From: Nymphaea colorata
Taxonomy: Eukaryota > Streptophyta > Magnoliopsida > Nymphaeales > Nymphaeaceae
Reading direction: 5' to 3'
Length of the DNA: 64,000 nt
Assembly: GCF_008831285.2 (NCBI RefSeq)
Contig: NC_045138.2
Location: 34,342,769-34,406,768 of the forward strand
The notes beneath the pieces are model-generated. The model saw only the letters and a program-made list of their open reading frames with translations. It was not told the DNA's origin and did no database searches. Shown piece by piece: positions 12,546-25,544 of the stretch. How positions within the stretch are numbered: position 1 is the stretch's first letter; each line of letters starts with the position of its first letter. The position numbers were made by a program, and so were the translations under genes.

Positions 12546-14198
12546 ATGCCATTAGGTTTCAGCTTCTCCATCCACCTACTTTTGCGATGCTGCAATTACC
12601 TATATGCAATATTGATCTGCCAGTTTTTGAGACTTTTGTCGTCATATAAATCAAAATAACCAATATCCATGAAGTAACCAGTTTGAATACGACATGAAAA
12701 CGAAAAAATGTGAAGTAGGCACTGTTGTTTCACTGCATATTTCTTTACGATATTGAGTTGAAATCAATAGAGAAAGATCCCTAATCCTAGTGGACGCGAG
12801 CTAGCTTTAGCTTTACGCATGGACTCATTGAAGAGGCGGAGGCCGCCTTATGCCATAAGATTATGAATAAATTAATTCTCGCCAATGCCATGCCGATACA
12901 ACAAAGTTCCCTCTCGAGCGTTAGAGTAATCCTTATATTGACAGGAAATTAACTGAAAATGTCAGGAAAAATGAAAACTATGGAAGGGACACCAAGAAAA
13001 TGGCACATACCAGAATCCTAAATCCATGATAAAGGCATTAGTCTCTTATACCACATATCGGATCTGCAAAGAGACATACTTCAGTTCAGCGTGGTGCGTG
13101 TATATACATTTGTAAGTTGAGTCAGCCATTATAGATAAAACTAACTTAGAGACTCATTACAGTTACAAATGCTTTTGGTTGGAAGGTTTTACAAGAATTA
13201 AAAAATTTTGTCTGTCACTGGAGGGGAACTTTTATAGAGGGGTTTGTCCTTCTTCATTCTCAACTATCAGACTCCATCGTTGTCCAAGGCTGAGAGAAGT
13301 ATCGGTATCGCTATAACTATTTTCACCCACTTTTGTGAATCCATCTCTTTCTACAATTAACCAATTTTATAACACCCCACAACACAAAAGGATGATGGTC
13401 ATAATATTTGGAGACATAGATGAAATCATCTTAACCTTCAAAAGGTCAGCATAAATATACCGCGGGAATGGTTTTCACCTTACTTTCCTTTTCCTTGAAA
13501 AGGACAAACAACCTCACGCTTCACCTACAAGTACATCCTCATGTACTTCCAAGTTTATTTCAGGCTGTAATATTAGTTAATAGTATATACATGTGCCGAT
13601 CTGACATTAATTTAAATGATTCTCTCTAATATATGTATGTATGTGTACATACACATCAGACTTAGCTTGGGTCATCGATTTTAAATAAATTAGATGATGA
13701 GGAATAATTGAAAACATAAAAATCAACCTGTTTTTTCAAAGAAATCTAAATACCCTTTAAAAAATGTATGTATGTATGTATGTATGTGAGAAAGAGAAAA
13801 GCAACAAATTATTTTTCTTAAACTAGAAAACTTGCTTGTTTTGCGGGGTATTTTCTTCTCATTAAAAATAATTTGGTTTTCATATTTTCAATTTAATATT
13901 TACCATTAGATTTTCTTATATTATTTATCGGTAGTAGCTCATATGATTTCTATTGTGTGACATGTAAGGGTGGCAACTTCAAGCAACGACGCTCTCATTG
14001 GCAAGATGCGTTGCTTTTGATAAATTTAATCCTCACGTTGGTGCCGTCCATAGTACGGCTACGCCAAAGGGCGAGGGACGATCCAACCCGACTTGTCTGA
14101 CTTACCTATCAACTTGAGCTTCAAGGATTGTCTCGTCAGCCAACTGTCCTTGTCTTTTCGAAATCAAGAGGAAAGAAAAAAAAGGTAAAGAGTGCGAG

Positions 14199-14708
14199 AT
14201 GGGGAAGAAATGCACTGCCACAGTCATCGTCCTCATGGTGCTCATCGGCGCCGTGATGGTGTTTCTCTGGTTCGGCGCCGGCAAGTACCCAAGGTTGAAG
14301 GGCAAGGACTTCTACGTCCCCGCCCTCGATCGCTCCTCCTCCGTCCCCAGCAACAACAACACGATCGTGCTCGTCGTCGAGGTGTTCAACCGCAACATAC
14401 TCAGCGGCATCTATTACGATGCGGGCGTGAACCTGAGCCTCTACTTCGGCCCGGGGCTCGTCGGCCAGGCGTCGATTCCGGCGTTCTACCAGCGCAGCCG
14501 GAAGCGGGTGCTGAAGCAAGCGGTGCTTTATGGGAACGGCAGAGCGTGGGAGGCAGCGCTGCAGGAGGACGTGGAAGGGCAGGTGGGGTTCGAGATGGTG
14601 CTGCGGATGAGGGTCAGGTACAAGGGCGCCCTGTGGAAGAGGCGGACGTATCGTGCCCAGTACGATGGATACGTCCTTGTTGGACGTGATGGCAGGGGAA
14701 GATGGTAG
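14199..14708 (+). CDS. NDR1/HIN1-like (LEA_2) membrane protein, NHL copy 1
   Basis: Single exon, 169 residues. A short cytoplasmic head (MGKKC) is followed by a transmembrane helix at about residues 7-26, then an extracellular LEA_2-type domain with YPRLKGKDFYVPALDR, VEVFNRNILSGIYYDAG, SLYFGPGLVGQASIPAFYQ and a C-terminal RVRYKGALWKRRTYRAQYDG. NHL proteins are plasma-membrane proteins often linked to pathogen response; that role is family knowledge. The family NPN motif is altered to NRN. The protein is at the short end for the family and lacks the usual C-terminal cysteine. The open frame opposite it on the - strand is a shadow. Confidence 0.85.
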   Translation: MGKKCTATVIVLMVLIGAVMVFLWFGAGKYPRLKGKDFYVPALDRSSSVPSNNNTIVLVVEVFNRNILSGIYYDAGVNLSLYFGPGLVGQASIPAFYQRSRKRVLKQAVLYGNGRAWEAALQEDVEGQVGFEMVLRMRVRYKGALWKRRTYRAQYDGYVLVGRDGRGRW

Positions 14709-17700
14709 CTCTCGTTCTATTCTTTCTTCCCTCAAGGGAGCGGCTGGTTCAAATCTACACACGCAGTTATTAGATCAGGTGATGTGGAGAAAATCGATTT
14801 CAGAGTTTGGTTTCCGACTCCTCTGTGCTTGGGAGGTGGATGGAGAAAGCAACAGATTCAATGAAATTGCACAAGATTTATTGCGATTTTATTTTACAGA
14901 TCAAGTTGAAGCAGCATGCATATCGAAAGTCGAAACCAACTTGGTAGATGGTGTAAACAGGAAGGTTTCCTTCTCCGTTGGAAGTGATGAACCAACGGAG
15001 AAAGTGAATCGCATCCATATTTAGAATCTCAATGACAAAATTCATTTCTTCTGTTTGATTGATGGCACACACACGACTTTCAGTTGCATTTTTCTGTCAC
15101 TTGGGTCGTCGTGCTTATATTTTCGAGCGAGAGGGGGAGGGTTTGAGTGAGGAAAAAAATTTTCTCAGAAATCATGCTTATCATCTCCTTTGGAGGGGAT
15201 GTTCTTTCCGTCGACCTGAGAAAGTATAAGACGATGCCTATGCCCTGCTTTCGCTTGCTTTTGGGTTTTAATCAGAAAACAAGGTAGTACCCCTTGACTT
15301 TTGTAAATTTTTAAATTTAATTTGGGAAAGTTGTACCTGTTGACTTTTTGATAATTTTATTTCCTTACACGATTTTTTATTAGAAAAAGAGAAAAATAAA
15401 AAGAGCAAAACATAGCACAATAAACCGGTTCTACTACACAAGGTGGCGTCAACTAAGGCTGGTAACAAAAGGGCTAGTTGCCTTTGTTACCCCCTTTTGA
15501 ATTCATATAAATACGAGCGATTTCAAGAGATTTAGGATGTGGATTTAAAAATTTGACATGAAAAGAGTTTAAGAGGTCAGTCTTTTGAAGGCGATCTGAA
15601 AGTTGGGCTGTAAGCTTTGAACGTCAGCGAAGGGAATGAAAGGGTAAGTGATGGCAATCCCCTACATAATGAATTAAGAGGCGGTCCTTCTCCTTCTCTC
15701 TTTCGCCAGAAAGTAGAAGAAAAGCTTTCCAGTAGAGATATGATCGGAAAACAACAAAAAGACACTTTTCCTAGGTTCATGGGCCAGACGTGACCACCGG
15801 TTGGAGGGTTTCTGTGATTGATCCCGTTTTGGGTGGCAACAATTTATATTTAGATTTTATAAGAAAAAATATTCTTAAATTTAGTTGGCAGAAGAAGAAA
15901 CCTGGTTTTATCTGCGTCCAAGTATACAGAAGATTTTTTTTTTTTTTTTTTCACGCACGCGCATGCACGCTTACCATATCTTTATTGCTTCGACCTTCCC
16001 AAATATTTCTAAAACACAAAGCTCTTTTATAATCAATACTTGTGATGCATTTATTCTTGGTACTTCACTAAGGCTATGTACGATTTTTAGGCTGATTTTA
16101 CATTGGATGTAAAACTTGAGCCTTAAAATGTCTGATGAGGTTTCAATTTTGATTTTCTGCGAATGTAATCCCTTGACGCCTGGTTGGGGTTCTTTTAGTA
16201 ACGTTGAGTTCATAATATTACGCTTTCACTCAGTCTCAGCTTATGTCTTGTTAAGTTTTCTCACCACCATCTCGCTTCACTTCTACCTATCCCAGCCAAG
16301 GTACTCAAAGAAATCAATTCATTGCTTCTCCAATTTTTTGGAGTGATCTACTTTCTTCAAGGCGGAAGAGGTACCATGTCGCTATTTCCACCCTTAATTT
16401 ACCATATCTGATTCATATATACATTAATATCCAATAGGATGCAGATTTAGATTTGAATCAGATTTAGTTTTAAATAAATATTCTACATCCAATGCTCTTA
16501 CACTTTGAAAATTGAGTGGATCCAGTCCAAAATTTATAATGAATGCAAAAGTCAGATTTGAGTGAAATCTAGAGTGTGAAATCGGATTTTGGATTTGGAT
16601 TCAGATATGTTTTTTTTTTCATTCGTATTCTAATGCAAATATGTTAATATATGAAAAAGCAATACAATTGAGTGTATATCTGATTCAAATCTAATCCATT
16701 GATACCCCTACTCACCCAACTCCACCAGTTTCTTTTTCTTGTCATGGGCTGAGGATCACAAGGGGAATAACACTGCATCTTAAATATATTCCATCTCGGC
16801 GAGAACGGGAGATTTGCTCCACCCTCCTGTCACGCAATGAGAACTTCATGCACATTGATTCAACCTTGGAAAGGCTCAGTTAAAAGGGAAGTGATGGAAA
16901 GATTGATTTCCTACCCGCTTCATCCTTGCCTATTTGTTAACAACAACAAGAGATGTTGAAGCTGAGAACGAATTGCAGGTTTTCGGAGGGTTTATCCTTC
17001 TGACAGTGTTGAGGGAGCTTGTTTCTAGAAACTGGGAGCCCGACACTATTCAGATTCATAAGCTTGGCAGGTTCAAATGGAGTTAAGAAGATTGCAATTG
17101 ACGCTTCCAAGCCTTTGAAAAAGTTCAAGGGGCGGATGTGCACTGCATTTAACTTCTTCGTCCTCTCGATAGTTTCAATTTCAAGCATACTGAAGATGAA
17201 AAGTTTCAATTAGTTGCCACCCTTCTTCTTCATCTGGCAAGAAGGGAAACGTCAGCCGGTGCTTGAGTCGCTACCGCCCTGAGACGGTGTCATGCCTGGA
17301 GACCAAAATGACGTTTTGTGTTCATGAAGCCGCTCTCTGAGATTTTTACTGAAATGTGCAAATGGTAAATTTGCTGAAAATTTTGAAGAAAAATATCAGC
17401 AGTAGAGCATTTGCACGCGCTCTTATTAAAGAGCAAGTAATTTAATAAATAAAACCATGACATACCGTAAACATTGAATGCTTCCAATAAACTCGACTAA
17501 AATCTGCCGCTTCGACTCTCTTCTTTTCTGTGAAAGTTCGTTTTGAAGTCCTCCGTTCTGAGGTGTTCTTAATTCAGCGAATCAGGAATCGTTGTGAGCG
17601 CCGGATGGGGAAAGGATCAATCGAAAAAAGTTGTGGGACCTAGTCCTTAGGATTCTCTATCTGACGCCGCGTACTATTAATTACACAAAGGCTTTCACAT

Positions 17701-17934
17701 ATACAAATAGGAAAACTCAAAATAGGAAATGTGAGACCAGAAAATGAACTTCTGGCCACTTCATTCACTTGTTTGAAGAAGAAAATGTAAAAATGGTTGC
17801 ACATATACAAATTACATACATTTCGGAAAGAAGGGAATGCAACAATTCTGAATCAAAGACAGTAAACCAAGTTACCAACGAATAAAGGAAAGAAGAATTA
17901 CGACGAAGAAGAAAAGAGAATCAATCACTTTTTC
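14709..17934. other. Intergenic region between NHL copies 1 and 2
   Basis: About 3.2 kb with no supported gene. It contains poly-T tracts, the second copy of the dispersed repeat (16425-16705) and the 3' flanks of two convergent NHL genes. Confidence 0.6.
16425..16705. repeat. Dispersed repeat family, copy 2 with a hAT-like end
   Basis: Partner of 12161-12545. Its right end reads CCATTGATACCCCTA; the reverse complement, TAGGGGTATCAATGG, resembles the ends of many plant hAT elements. I could not find a matching left end or a target duplication, so the boundaries are approximate. Confidence 0.4.
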
Positions 17935-18495
17935 TCACTTGAGCCTGACTCCATTCTTGCCCACCCTTTCTCCGTCCGTACCCACCGGGACGTTACCCAC
18001 GTACTCCCCGGAGTGGTGGCCCGTGTTCCACCACACGACCTTGTATCTGACCCACGTCTTCAAAACCACCCGGAAAACCACCTGACTGGCGTTGGAACCC
18101 TCCCGCAAAACCGCCTCCCATCCGTCTCCCGTCCCATTGAACACGGCCTGCTTGTGCGCCGTCTTCTTCTTTCCCTGGTAGAAAGCCGGCAACGGCGACT
18201 CTCCGACGAGTCTGGAACCGTTGAACCATAGGCTGACGTTGAGGCCGTCGTAGTGGATGCCGCTGTCCTTATTGGTGTTCTCCAATTTGATGTCCATGGC
18301 GATGGTGTCGTTCCGGGCCGTGCCGTTTCGGCCACCCTCACCGGCCGTCCGATTGAGCGCCGGCATGTGGAGGGCCGTAACGGAAATCGTGGGCCCTTTT
18401 GGTCGGATCGCGAGCCAAGTGAAAAGTGCAGAGAGGCCCAACAGGAGGAGGAGGGAGAAGCATTCGCAACAGCCACAGCCACCGCCCCTAGACAT
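17935..18495 (-). CDS. NDR1/HIN1-like (LEA_2) membrane protein, NHL copy 2
   Basis: Single exon, 186 residues. A cysteine-rich cytoplasmic head (CGCCEC), which could be palmitoylated, leads into a transmembrane helix at about residues 12-30. The LEA_2 domain follows with ALHMPALNR, DIKLENTNKDSGIHYDGLNV, LWFNGSRLVGESPLPAFYQG and a RVVLKTWVRYKVVWW segment. There are seven N-X-S/T sequons after the membrane helix, so the outer domain is probably heavily glycosylated. The family NPN motif reads NTN. It is convergent with copy 1 and closest to it in the SxxPAFYQ and VRYKxxxW segments. Confidence 0.85.
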   Translation of the reverse strand: MSRGGGCGCCECFSLLLLLGLSALFTWLAIRPKGPTISVTALHMPALNRTAGEGGRNGTARNDTIAMDIKLENTNKDSGIHYDGLNVSLWFNGSRLVGESPLPAFYQGKKKTAHKQAVFNGTGDGWEAVLREGSNASQVVFRVVLKTWVRYKVVWWNTGHHSGEYVGNVPVGTDGERVGKNGVRLK

Positions 18496-21400
18496 TGAGA
18501 TTGAGATCGAGGTCGGGAGAGAGGGGGAGGAGCTTTGCTAGCCCTAGGTTAAGTAGGAGGTCTCTAATTGGAATCCTGTTCCCCCCTGCTGGACTACCGA
18601 CAAGAAGTGTGTTCGAGGGTAGTCACTCAGCTAACCAAGGAACTTGGAGAATGTGAGGAGGAGACTACAGGACGGCTACTTGAACGATTCTATTGAGCAA
18701 TTTGTCTTGCCAAACCAACGAAAGGCAGATCAGATGGACTCTTACCGGTTCAGATGAAGATGAGCTAACTGCAGTTTTGCTTGCAGGAATCCCATATATA
18801 TGCAAAACCAACGAAATTGGAGGTTTGGTTTGGAGAGATACTGTTGCGGGTGGAAGTTGAAGGAGGAAAGGGAGAAACTAGAAAGCAAGGACGAGGAAGA
18901 GGCAAGAGATGGGACCTAAAGCGTCTCACGCGGAAACGCTGATAAACGGCAACGCGGCGGGGAACGGGAAAATAGCGGCCATCTCATTCTCATCGTGTTG
19001 AAGACGGTGAATCTGGGAAAGGGATAGGCCAAGAGGATTGCGTGTTTGAGAGAGAGAGACGCCGCCTCGCAACTTCGGGCCACGCCAGGGAGACGGTCCG
19101 AGTGGGCCTTCCTTTGCTTTACCATGATTCGGAACTCACGTTTACTTTTATGAAGACCGAGTAAGTAGGCCTTTGCTGGCGAGTGGCGATTGTCAAATAA
19201 AGACGCAATTTTTCTCCATTTACTTTTTTCAATTCAAATTATACCTTTTGTTTTGAGTGAGCAGTTCGTTTTTTTATCGTTAAAATGACAATAATTAAAA
19301 TATAAACTCACATTTCTTGCTAAATATGCCTTAAGAATTGAGATCATGTTAACCATGCGGAAAGTTACTAGGCTTTTATCGATAGCAGCAAAGGATTATT
19401 GATTAAAAGTAATACTAATAAAAAAATGCAACTTTACTTTTACAAGTGAATCATGATTAAATGACTAACTAATTTGTGTGATTAATCTCCGAACAGTGCG
19501 CTGAATTATTTGCAACAACTGCACTGATAAAAAATAAAAAAGGAACAAGCAAATCCGAAATGCCTTTTCTTTTTTACTACCACTTTAAAAGCAACTTTGC
19601 CAAAGCTTTTAGCTTTGCCTTGAAAAATACATTTGAGCGCCTGATATATAGCAAAGAGGCGATTGAATAAATGAAATACATTACATAAGCATGTTTTCGT
19701 CATACCAACAAAAAAAAGCATATCACATTTTTCTGTAATCCTTTATTTAAATCTTTGTTTCTTCTTACCTTTAAAAATTTGTTAAAGAGGGGTGACCTAA
19801 GTGTACCAACATTTTTCTCATCTCAACACACATACACACACACAACACAATTGTCAGATTCATAATTAAGAACCATTTTTCTACAGATATTTGAGAGAAA
19901 AAGAATGATACAAAGTTGTAAATGAAACTAGGCAATAAAAGCCAAAGGTTGAGATGGTTTCTTACGAGCTTAGCATACTTTCATTTCTTTCGAATTTCGT
20001 GCTAATTGAGAGGTTTTTTCAAATCGCCATTGTGAATGAACCGTAACATAGATAATTGGCAACGTATGCGTTCGAGCTTTGACCTCCAAAATTTAGACTT
20101 TAGGTTTTCTAACTTAAAAAAGGCATGATAACAATTTGAAATACAGTTTCCATCATAAATTTGAGTTTCAAGCATTATGTTATGTGAATTTCAAAACCCC
20201 GGCATGGCCTTCTGGCGTTAGAATGAACATCCATTCTCAACAATGTCCATAATTGGGAAGCGTCATCTATTGCTAAAATCATAGTAAATTTGGATGAGTT
20301 TTGAAGCCCTAATAATCCACCAACTATAGTTTTGTTTTCTTTCAATAAAAGGAAACTAAACCTAACCTCATTAGAATAAGCTCTCTCATAAGAACAACTA
20401 AACACGAAAGAATTAGGAAAAAGCCTCCTCCCAAATTTTACAAATGAAAGAGGTTTATGCTATTTTTAATGACACCTATAAATGCTGTATGAGCTTTCCC
20501 TCTCTTCATTGAGTTCTAAAGATAACGTCCGGAAGTGAATCCTTTTGAGAGCAGCTTTAAACATGTTAGGTTTGTGCCTGTCCAATAGACATGTTAATGC
20601 ACGGGTAGTGCCCGTTTATGGATCAAAATCTATATCCACTCGATCACATTCATGGTTCCAAATACTAACTAGGTTTGGATTCAGCATGCAGCTATCAAAG
20701 GGTAAGAGGAGAGGATATTGTAAAAGATGTCGAGTTAAAAAAAAAAAACCCCGAGATCAAGTCTTAATGTCTGTCACTTGTAGTTTGATCCAGTGTCATT
20801 AACATAACTTTTTGTGAACCAAATCATCATTATGGGGTCATGCATATATGACATGAAAAGTTATCTGAGTTTTTGTTGTTAGCCCAAGAGCTGGCGCCGT
20901 AAAAGATCAGTTCAGCGCTGTACTGGTTGACATATATTTGACCCACATCACATCAAGTATCGACACAACCGAAAACGACGGGAGCAGAGGAGCTTTGGCT
21001 CTCATTTGGGCATTTTGCTCTCTCGTTCGTTCACGTATAATATGATTGATTGAGTAAGCTTTTCTATGGTCAAGCCCCACTCCCAAATACATGTATGTAT
21101 GTATGTATTTCTAGAGATAAGATTTTGAGCAGGGATTCCATAGAGCAAACACCACGGACCCACCGATCCCAAGTTTCCCCGCCCTCAAGAAAACGTCAAG
21201 ACAGCTGAGCCTATAAATTCTTTTGCCATTTTCTTTCTCAAGCCGATGCTTTCCTTCCTTCTCCCTCCGCTCATGTACACGCATTCTCATTACGGGGAAG
21301 CAACTGCTAAAAAGTACTGGTTTCCTTCTTGAGCTGCTTCATTCTCCTATCATCTTCGGCAATAAACTAAATAGCGATTCTCAAAAGCATGTGGACGCGA

Positions 21401-21844
21401 TGGGTTAAATGATAAAGACATATGGTAGGAATTAAGATCGAGTTCCCTTTCCCGTTGTCTGGAAGAAACAGTAATTTGAGAAAGAGATATTCGCATGTAC
21501 GTCAATGCAAGAAGAACTGATTGATCATGCTGTGAATTTTCAAGTTATGAAAGACGAGCCGCTTTTCACATTTACTGCTTTTCACCGGGGTACAGCTGGC
21601 CAAGGATGCAAGAATTTAAATTAACAGAAAGGAAATTGCGGTACAAAATTACAATTAAATTGTTTCTTAAAGTAAATATTCTTTTCTTAAAAGGCCCCAT
21701 CTCCCATCGCCGTATAGAACCCAATATTCCACCACATCTTTGTGTGACCGCCAACTGTAGAATAAAACCCCATCCATAGGAGCTGAGCAGCATTGCCCAA
21801 CAACCCATCTCCTTTTTCCTCAACCAACTAAGCCTGTCGAGCCC
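18496..21844. other. Intergenic region between NHL copies 2 and 3
   Basis: About 3.3 kb lying between divergent genes. No supported gene. It contains one copy of a dispersed repeat (19985-20420), an ATGT tract at about 21091-21106 and GC-richer sequence near 18900-19130 with no recognised product. Confidence 0.6.
19985..20420. repeat. Dispersed repeat pair, copy 1 (partner 25545-25945)
   Basis: Shared landmarks are TTTCGTGCTAATT, GAGGTTTTTTCAAATCGCCAT, TTTCAAGCATTATGTTAT, GAATTTCAAAA and GGCGTTAGAAT followed by TTCTCAACAATG, in the same order in both copies with insertions between. No coding capacity is recognised. Confidence 0.55.
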
Positions 21845-22489
21845 ATGTCGAACCCAGCCGCCCAGCCCCCGCATTCGAACAGGCGGTACTACGCGAGCCG
21901 AGTGAAGGAGAGCCTGACGGGGCGAGCCACCAAGTGCATCTGCTCCTTCTTCCTCACCCTCCTCCTCATCGGCGCCGTCGTTGCTTTTGTTCTATGGCTC
22001 AGCCTGCGCCCGCACCGGCCGAGGTTTCACATAGAACAGTTCTCCATCCCGGGGATCAAGCAGGATGGAGGCTTCCAGAACACGGTTATCACGTTCAATT
22101 TGACGATCAGGAATCCTAATCAGAACATTGGCATCTTCTACGACCAGATGGAGGCGCAGGTGTACTATAGGGAGACACTCTTTGGGGTGACTGCCTTGGG
22201 ACCCCCGTTCTACCAGGGCCCCAAGAACACCACGGTGGTGGCGAGCAGGATCAACGGCACGCCTTTGCCGGGGGACAATCCCGTTTGGCAGATGGTCCTC
22301 GCCGATCGATTTACCGGCACGGTGGTTTTCCGGCTCGATATCACGGCCGAGGTCCGGTCGAAGGTGGCGGCGATATACAACGGTCGGAGGGACCACACCA
22401 TGCACGTCGACTGCCAAGTGGAGGTGGGTCCGGATGGGGTGATCCTGCCAAGGTCGGTGGATAGGAGGTGCCCGGTCTACTTTTACTAG
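21845..22489 (+). CDS. NDR1/HIN1-like (LEA_2) membrane protein, NHL copy 3
   Basis: Single exon, 214 residues and the most canonical of the three. A 30-residue basic cytoplasmic head (NRRYYASRVKESLTGR) precedes a transmembrane helix at about residues 32-55. The LEA_2 domain has LRPHRPRFHIEQFSIPGI, the intact family motif RNPNQNIGIFYD, GPPFYQGPKNTT and a C-terminal VDCQVEVGPDGVILP segment ending in RRCPVYFY. Length and layout fit the NHL26/NHL3-like group. It is probably a plasma-membrane protein; function is not shown by the sequence. Confidence 0.9.
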   Translation: MSNPAAQPPHSNRRYYASRVKESLTGRATKCICSFFLTLLLIGAVVAFVLWLSLRPHRPRFHIEQFSIPGIKQDGGFQNTVITFNLTIRNPNQNIGIFYDQMEAQVYYRETLFGVTALGPPFYQGPKNTTVVASRINGTPLPGDNPVWQMVLADRFTGTVVFRLDITAEVRSKVAAIYNGRRDHTMHVDCQVEVGPDGVILPRSVDRRCPVYFY

Positions 22490-24199
22490 GCTTTCAGCGT
22501 CGGGTCCGACGGCCGGAAAGCTTTAGCCTCATGTCCGATCACTTTCTCTTTTTTTAAATTTAGACATGTTTGAAGTGAATTTGTGCATGAAGACAAAAAC
22601 TAAAGCCAAAGAGATTGTTAATAAATTTTCCTTTTACTTTGTATGACACGGAAGCATAAACTGTTTCTTACTATACACATATATAAAAAGCATAGCGAAG
22701 TGAACCCGTGTTCCTCAAGGTGAGATGGCTATTTAGACGATAAATCATAGCAATGAATATTCTTTCCTTCGACCACCGAAGCAGTGAATATGAATGCTCC
22801 TTAGTTGTGGATATGCAACCAAATCTTGACTCATTTGGCCCCAATCGTTGTGGTTTAGCTTCTTGTTTTTTTAATTTGTCCTGAGGGTGATTGGTTTGGC
22901 GCTTTGAACTCAAGCAAGAGCCTCAGACTGTTTTTACAATTGTAGTTAGTGTGATCTAAATCTAAATATGGATGCCGGAAGAAACCTTTAAACAAGTGGC
23001 ACATCAAATTTGGTTCGATTCAACGAACAACAAACTTGGTTTAATTATGATTCTTTAAATTAATTGGGTTGTAAGGGAACACTCAGTTCTTAGAACAAAT
23101 GTTAGTTAGTACAACACATGTTTTTTTGAATTGTTGTTTTATGCTTTGATATCAGCATTGCATAATTCATGTAATTTGTTTTAATTGGGTCTGGAAATAA
23201 TATAAATCGTCATATCATAAATGCCGTTAAGAATTACAATTTTATTATTTTATTTTCTTTTCTATGCACTTTTTTTTTTATAGATTTTCCAACTTATTAC
23301 AATTAATTGCTGCATTAAATTGTGAGTAAATTGAAATTTATATTTCAAAAAGATTCCCATAATTGGAGAGGGATGAATTCGCCGATTGAATTGAGCAAAA
23401 AATTGGAAAGAGGGTCTTTGCAAATTTCAGCTACAAGGACAAAATTATCAATTTCATATTTATAAATACGAGTGACTTAGATCTTTCCAGAAAAGAAAAG
23501 GCAGGACGCCACAAACAACACTTCACTTGACGCGGTCTTTCCCTCTCCCTCTCTTTTTTGAACTTTCCCCTCCTCGGTTTCTTCTTGGGATGTCTCTCTC
23601 TTGATTGGTCGATTATCTTATCTCCGGTCGATGCAATGGAGAGGATGAGGATGTCAGTCTGCACTGCAGTCGATGCTGTCAGATGAGATCTATTGGGTAG
23701 CTGCTCTTCTCTCTTACCCTCCCTCGATTCTTGCGTTCTTGGGCCATTGGTTGGCTTGGCGCGAGAGTCTTCTTCTTTCCAAGCCTATCGATTTGAAGAA
23801 GGTTTTAATGTTTCCAAGCCTTGTTTTGTTTGGCTAGTTGAGTTATATTGGCCTTGATGATAGTTTCAGTGCTTGGAGCCGATTGCTCGGTTAGGTGAGG
23901 AAACGTCTCTCATTTTTGTTCGAACCTGTCATTCACCGGCAAAACCCAACGACATTGCCTATGGCTGGGGTCTCTAGCAGGCAGCAGGCTCATAACTGGT
24001 GTAGAGCCCTGTGTTATTTTATAAAAGTTCTGCAATTACTTGCAAATTTCTTCCACAATTGTGCAATTCCATGTAAATACACCAAGAATTGATGGGAAGG
24101 AAATGAAAATAAAGAGAAGAAGGAAAGGTAAAGGGAAAAGAAGGAGAGAAAAGGAAAAAAAGGGAGTCTTTTTTTTTTTTTTTTTTCTTCTCTTCCTCC

Positions 24200-24362
24200 T
24201 TTCATTTTTTTCTACATCTAAACATGATTTTGCTTTCTTCTGTCCTTTTCCCTCTCCCTCCTTTCTTTTTCTCTACATCCAAACATGATTTTGCTTTCTT
24301 CTGTCCTTTTTCCTCTCCCTCCTTTCTTGTTCTCTACATCCAAACATGATTTTGCTTTCTTC
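24200..24362. repeat. 61-bp pyrimidine-rich minisatellite, about 2.7 units
   Basis: The words CTACATC(C/T)AAACATG and ATTTTGCTTTCTTC recur at a 61-bp spacing (units at about 24200, 24262 and 24323). A long T run precedes the array. Confidence 0.8.
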
Positions 24363-25544
24363 TTTTCTTTTCTTTTCTTCTTCTTTAAGTGAATATCCAG
24401 GCACAAAAAAGTCCATTCCTTTTCCTCCCAAAACATTTTGAACAATTATAAAATATTTGGATGGTCGAATAATCACGAGTGCTACAACTAGTTTTTCCAT
24501 GATATCAAACGAAAGCTACACCACAAGGACATAAGTGACATCTAAAACTAATACAAGTTTACAGGGAAACTATTCGCAGTTTAATTTCAAGGATTATGCT
24601 TGCAACGCAATTGCAACTATCCTTGCTATGTGGTGGTCAAATTATGAGTTTTTTAAAAGTTTTAGTGATGCCAAATGATTTTTCTAGCAATTTTTAAGGA
24701 GGGGCTGGGTGACAAACTATAAAAATTTAAAAGATTACAAACAAACCGTAGTTTTCTTTAAATTTAAAACCTCGGTGGCTTCTGCCAGCCCTATTTGGAA
24801 ACACTTTTCTGAATTTTGCGCACAATGGTGACCCTTGTGAAGCATTTAAAACAATCATGTAGAAAATATTTGGATAAATAGGAATATTGGAGCTGACATC
24901 TAAACTCGAATCAAGCTTGAGCTTGGCTAGAAAGATTGTATAAGCAAATGGAATATGGAAAAAAGGTGGACATTATGCCAATAGGAACTAATTCTTGCCT
25001 TAAATTAAGTAGCTCATCTAAGAGCTGCAGGTTCAAGAAAGAAGCTAATTATGCTGGACCTGGTTAAGTTGGGTTTGGTAAATGTTTAGACTTGACTGGA
25101 TTCTCATCCGTTTACATCCCTAAAGAGAACGTATGCCTGCAAACATCTTTCTTGATGTGTGTCCATAATTTTATCGGAACAGCCACTACTTTTGCTACGG
25201 TTTCACTTGGAATCTGTTGCACCATCTTTAAAACATTTTAAAGCTCTGGACTAGAGGCGTGTCCTATTTTCAGACCGTAGATGGACGACAGCTACATCAT
25301 ATGAGAGTTCCATTTGGTCATCTGTCTGTAACTGGCGCTTTCCTGGGACCCTTCCCAGTTCTTGCTTGTGTTCGTGTGGTAATTTCCCACGCTCTACTAG
25401 AGGGGTATTTTATTTTCCTAATGTTATGAAAACTTTTCATTTTTGTCTTTAATAGGAATAATAGGTGCATTTTGCTTATTTCTAGCCACATAAGGGCCAT
25501 AACATATAACCAGCTTCTATCAAATTAACACGTTGCAGTTCTAA

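Larger units (their letters stand above)
9270..14198. other. Intergenic region between TraB and the first NHL gene
   Basis: About 4.9 kb without a supported gene. It holds the probable TraB 3' UTR at the start, a 39-bp tandem duplication at 9690-9767, poly-A/poly-T runs, a dispersed repeat copy at about 12161-12545 and an ATGT tetranucleotide run at about 13766-13787. Open frames here are short or homopolymer-rich and match no family I recognise. Confidence 0.6.

Noticed and set aside
14136-14762. 208-codon open frame on the - strand
   Set aside because: Antisense shadow of the GC-rich NHL copy 1.
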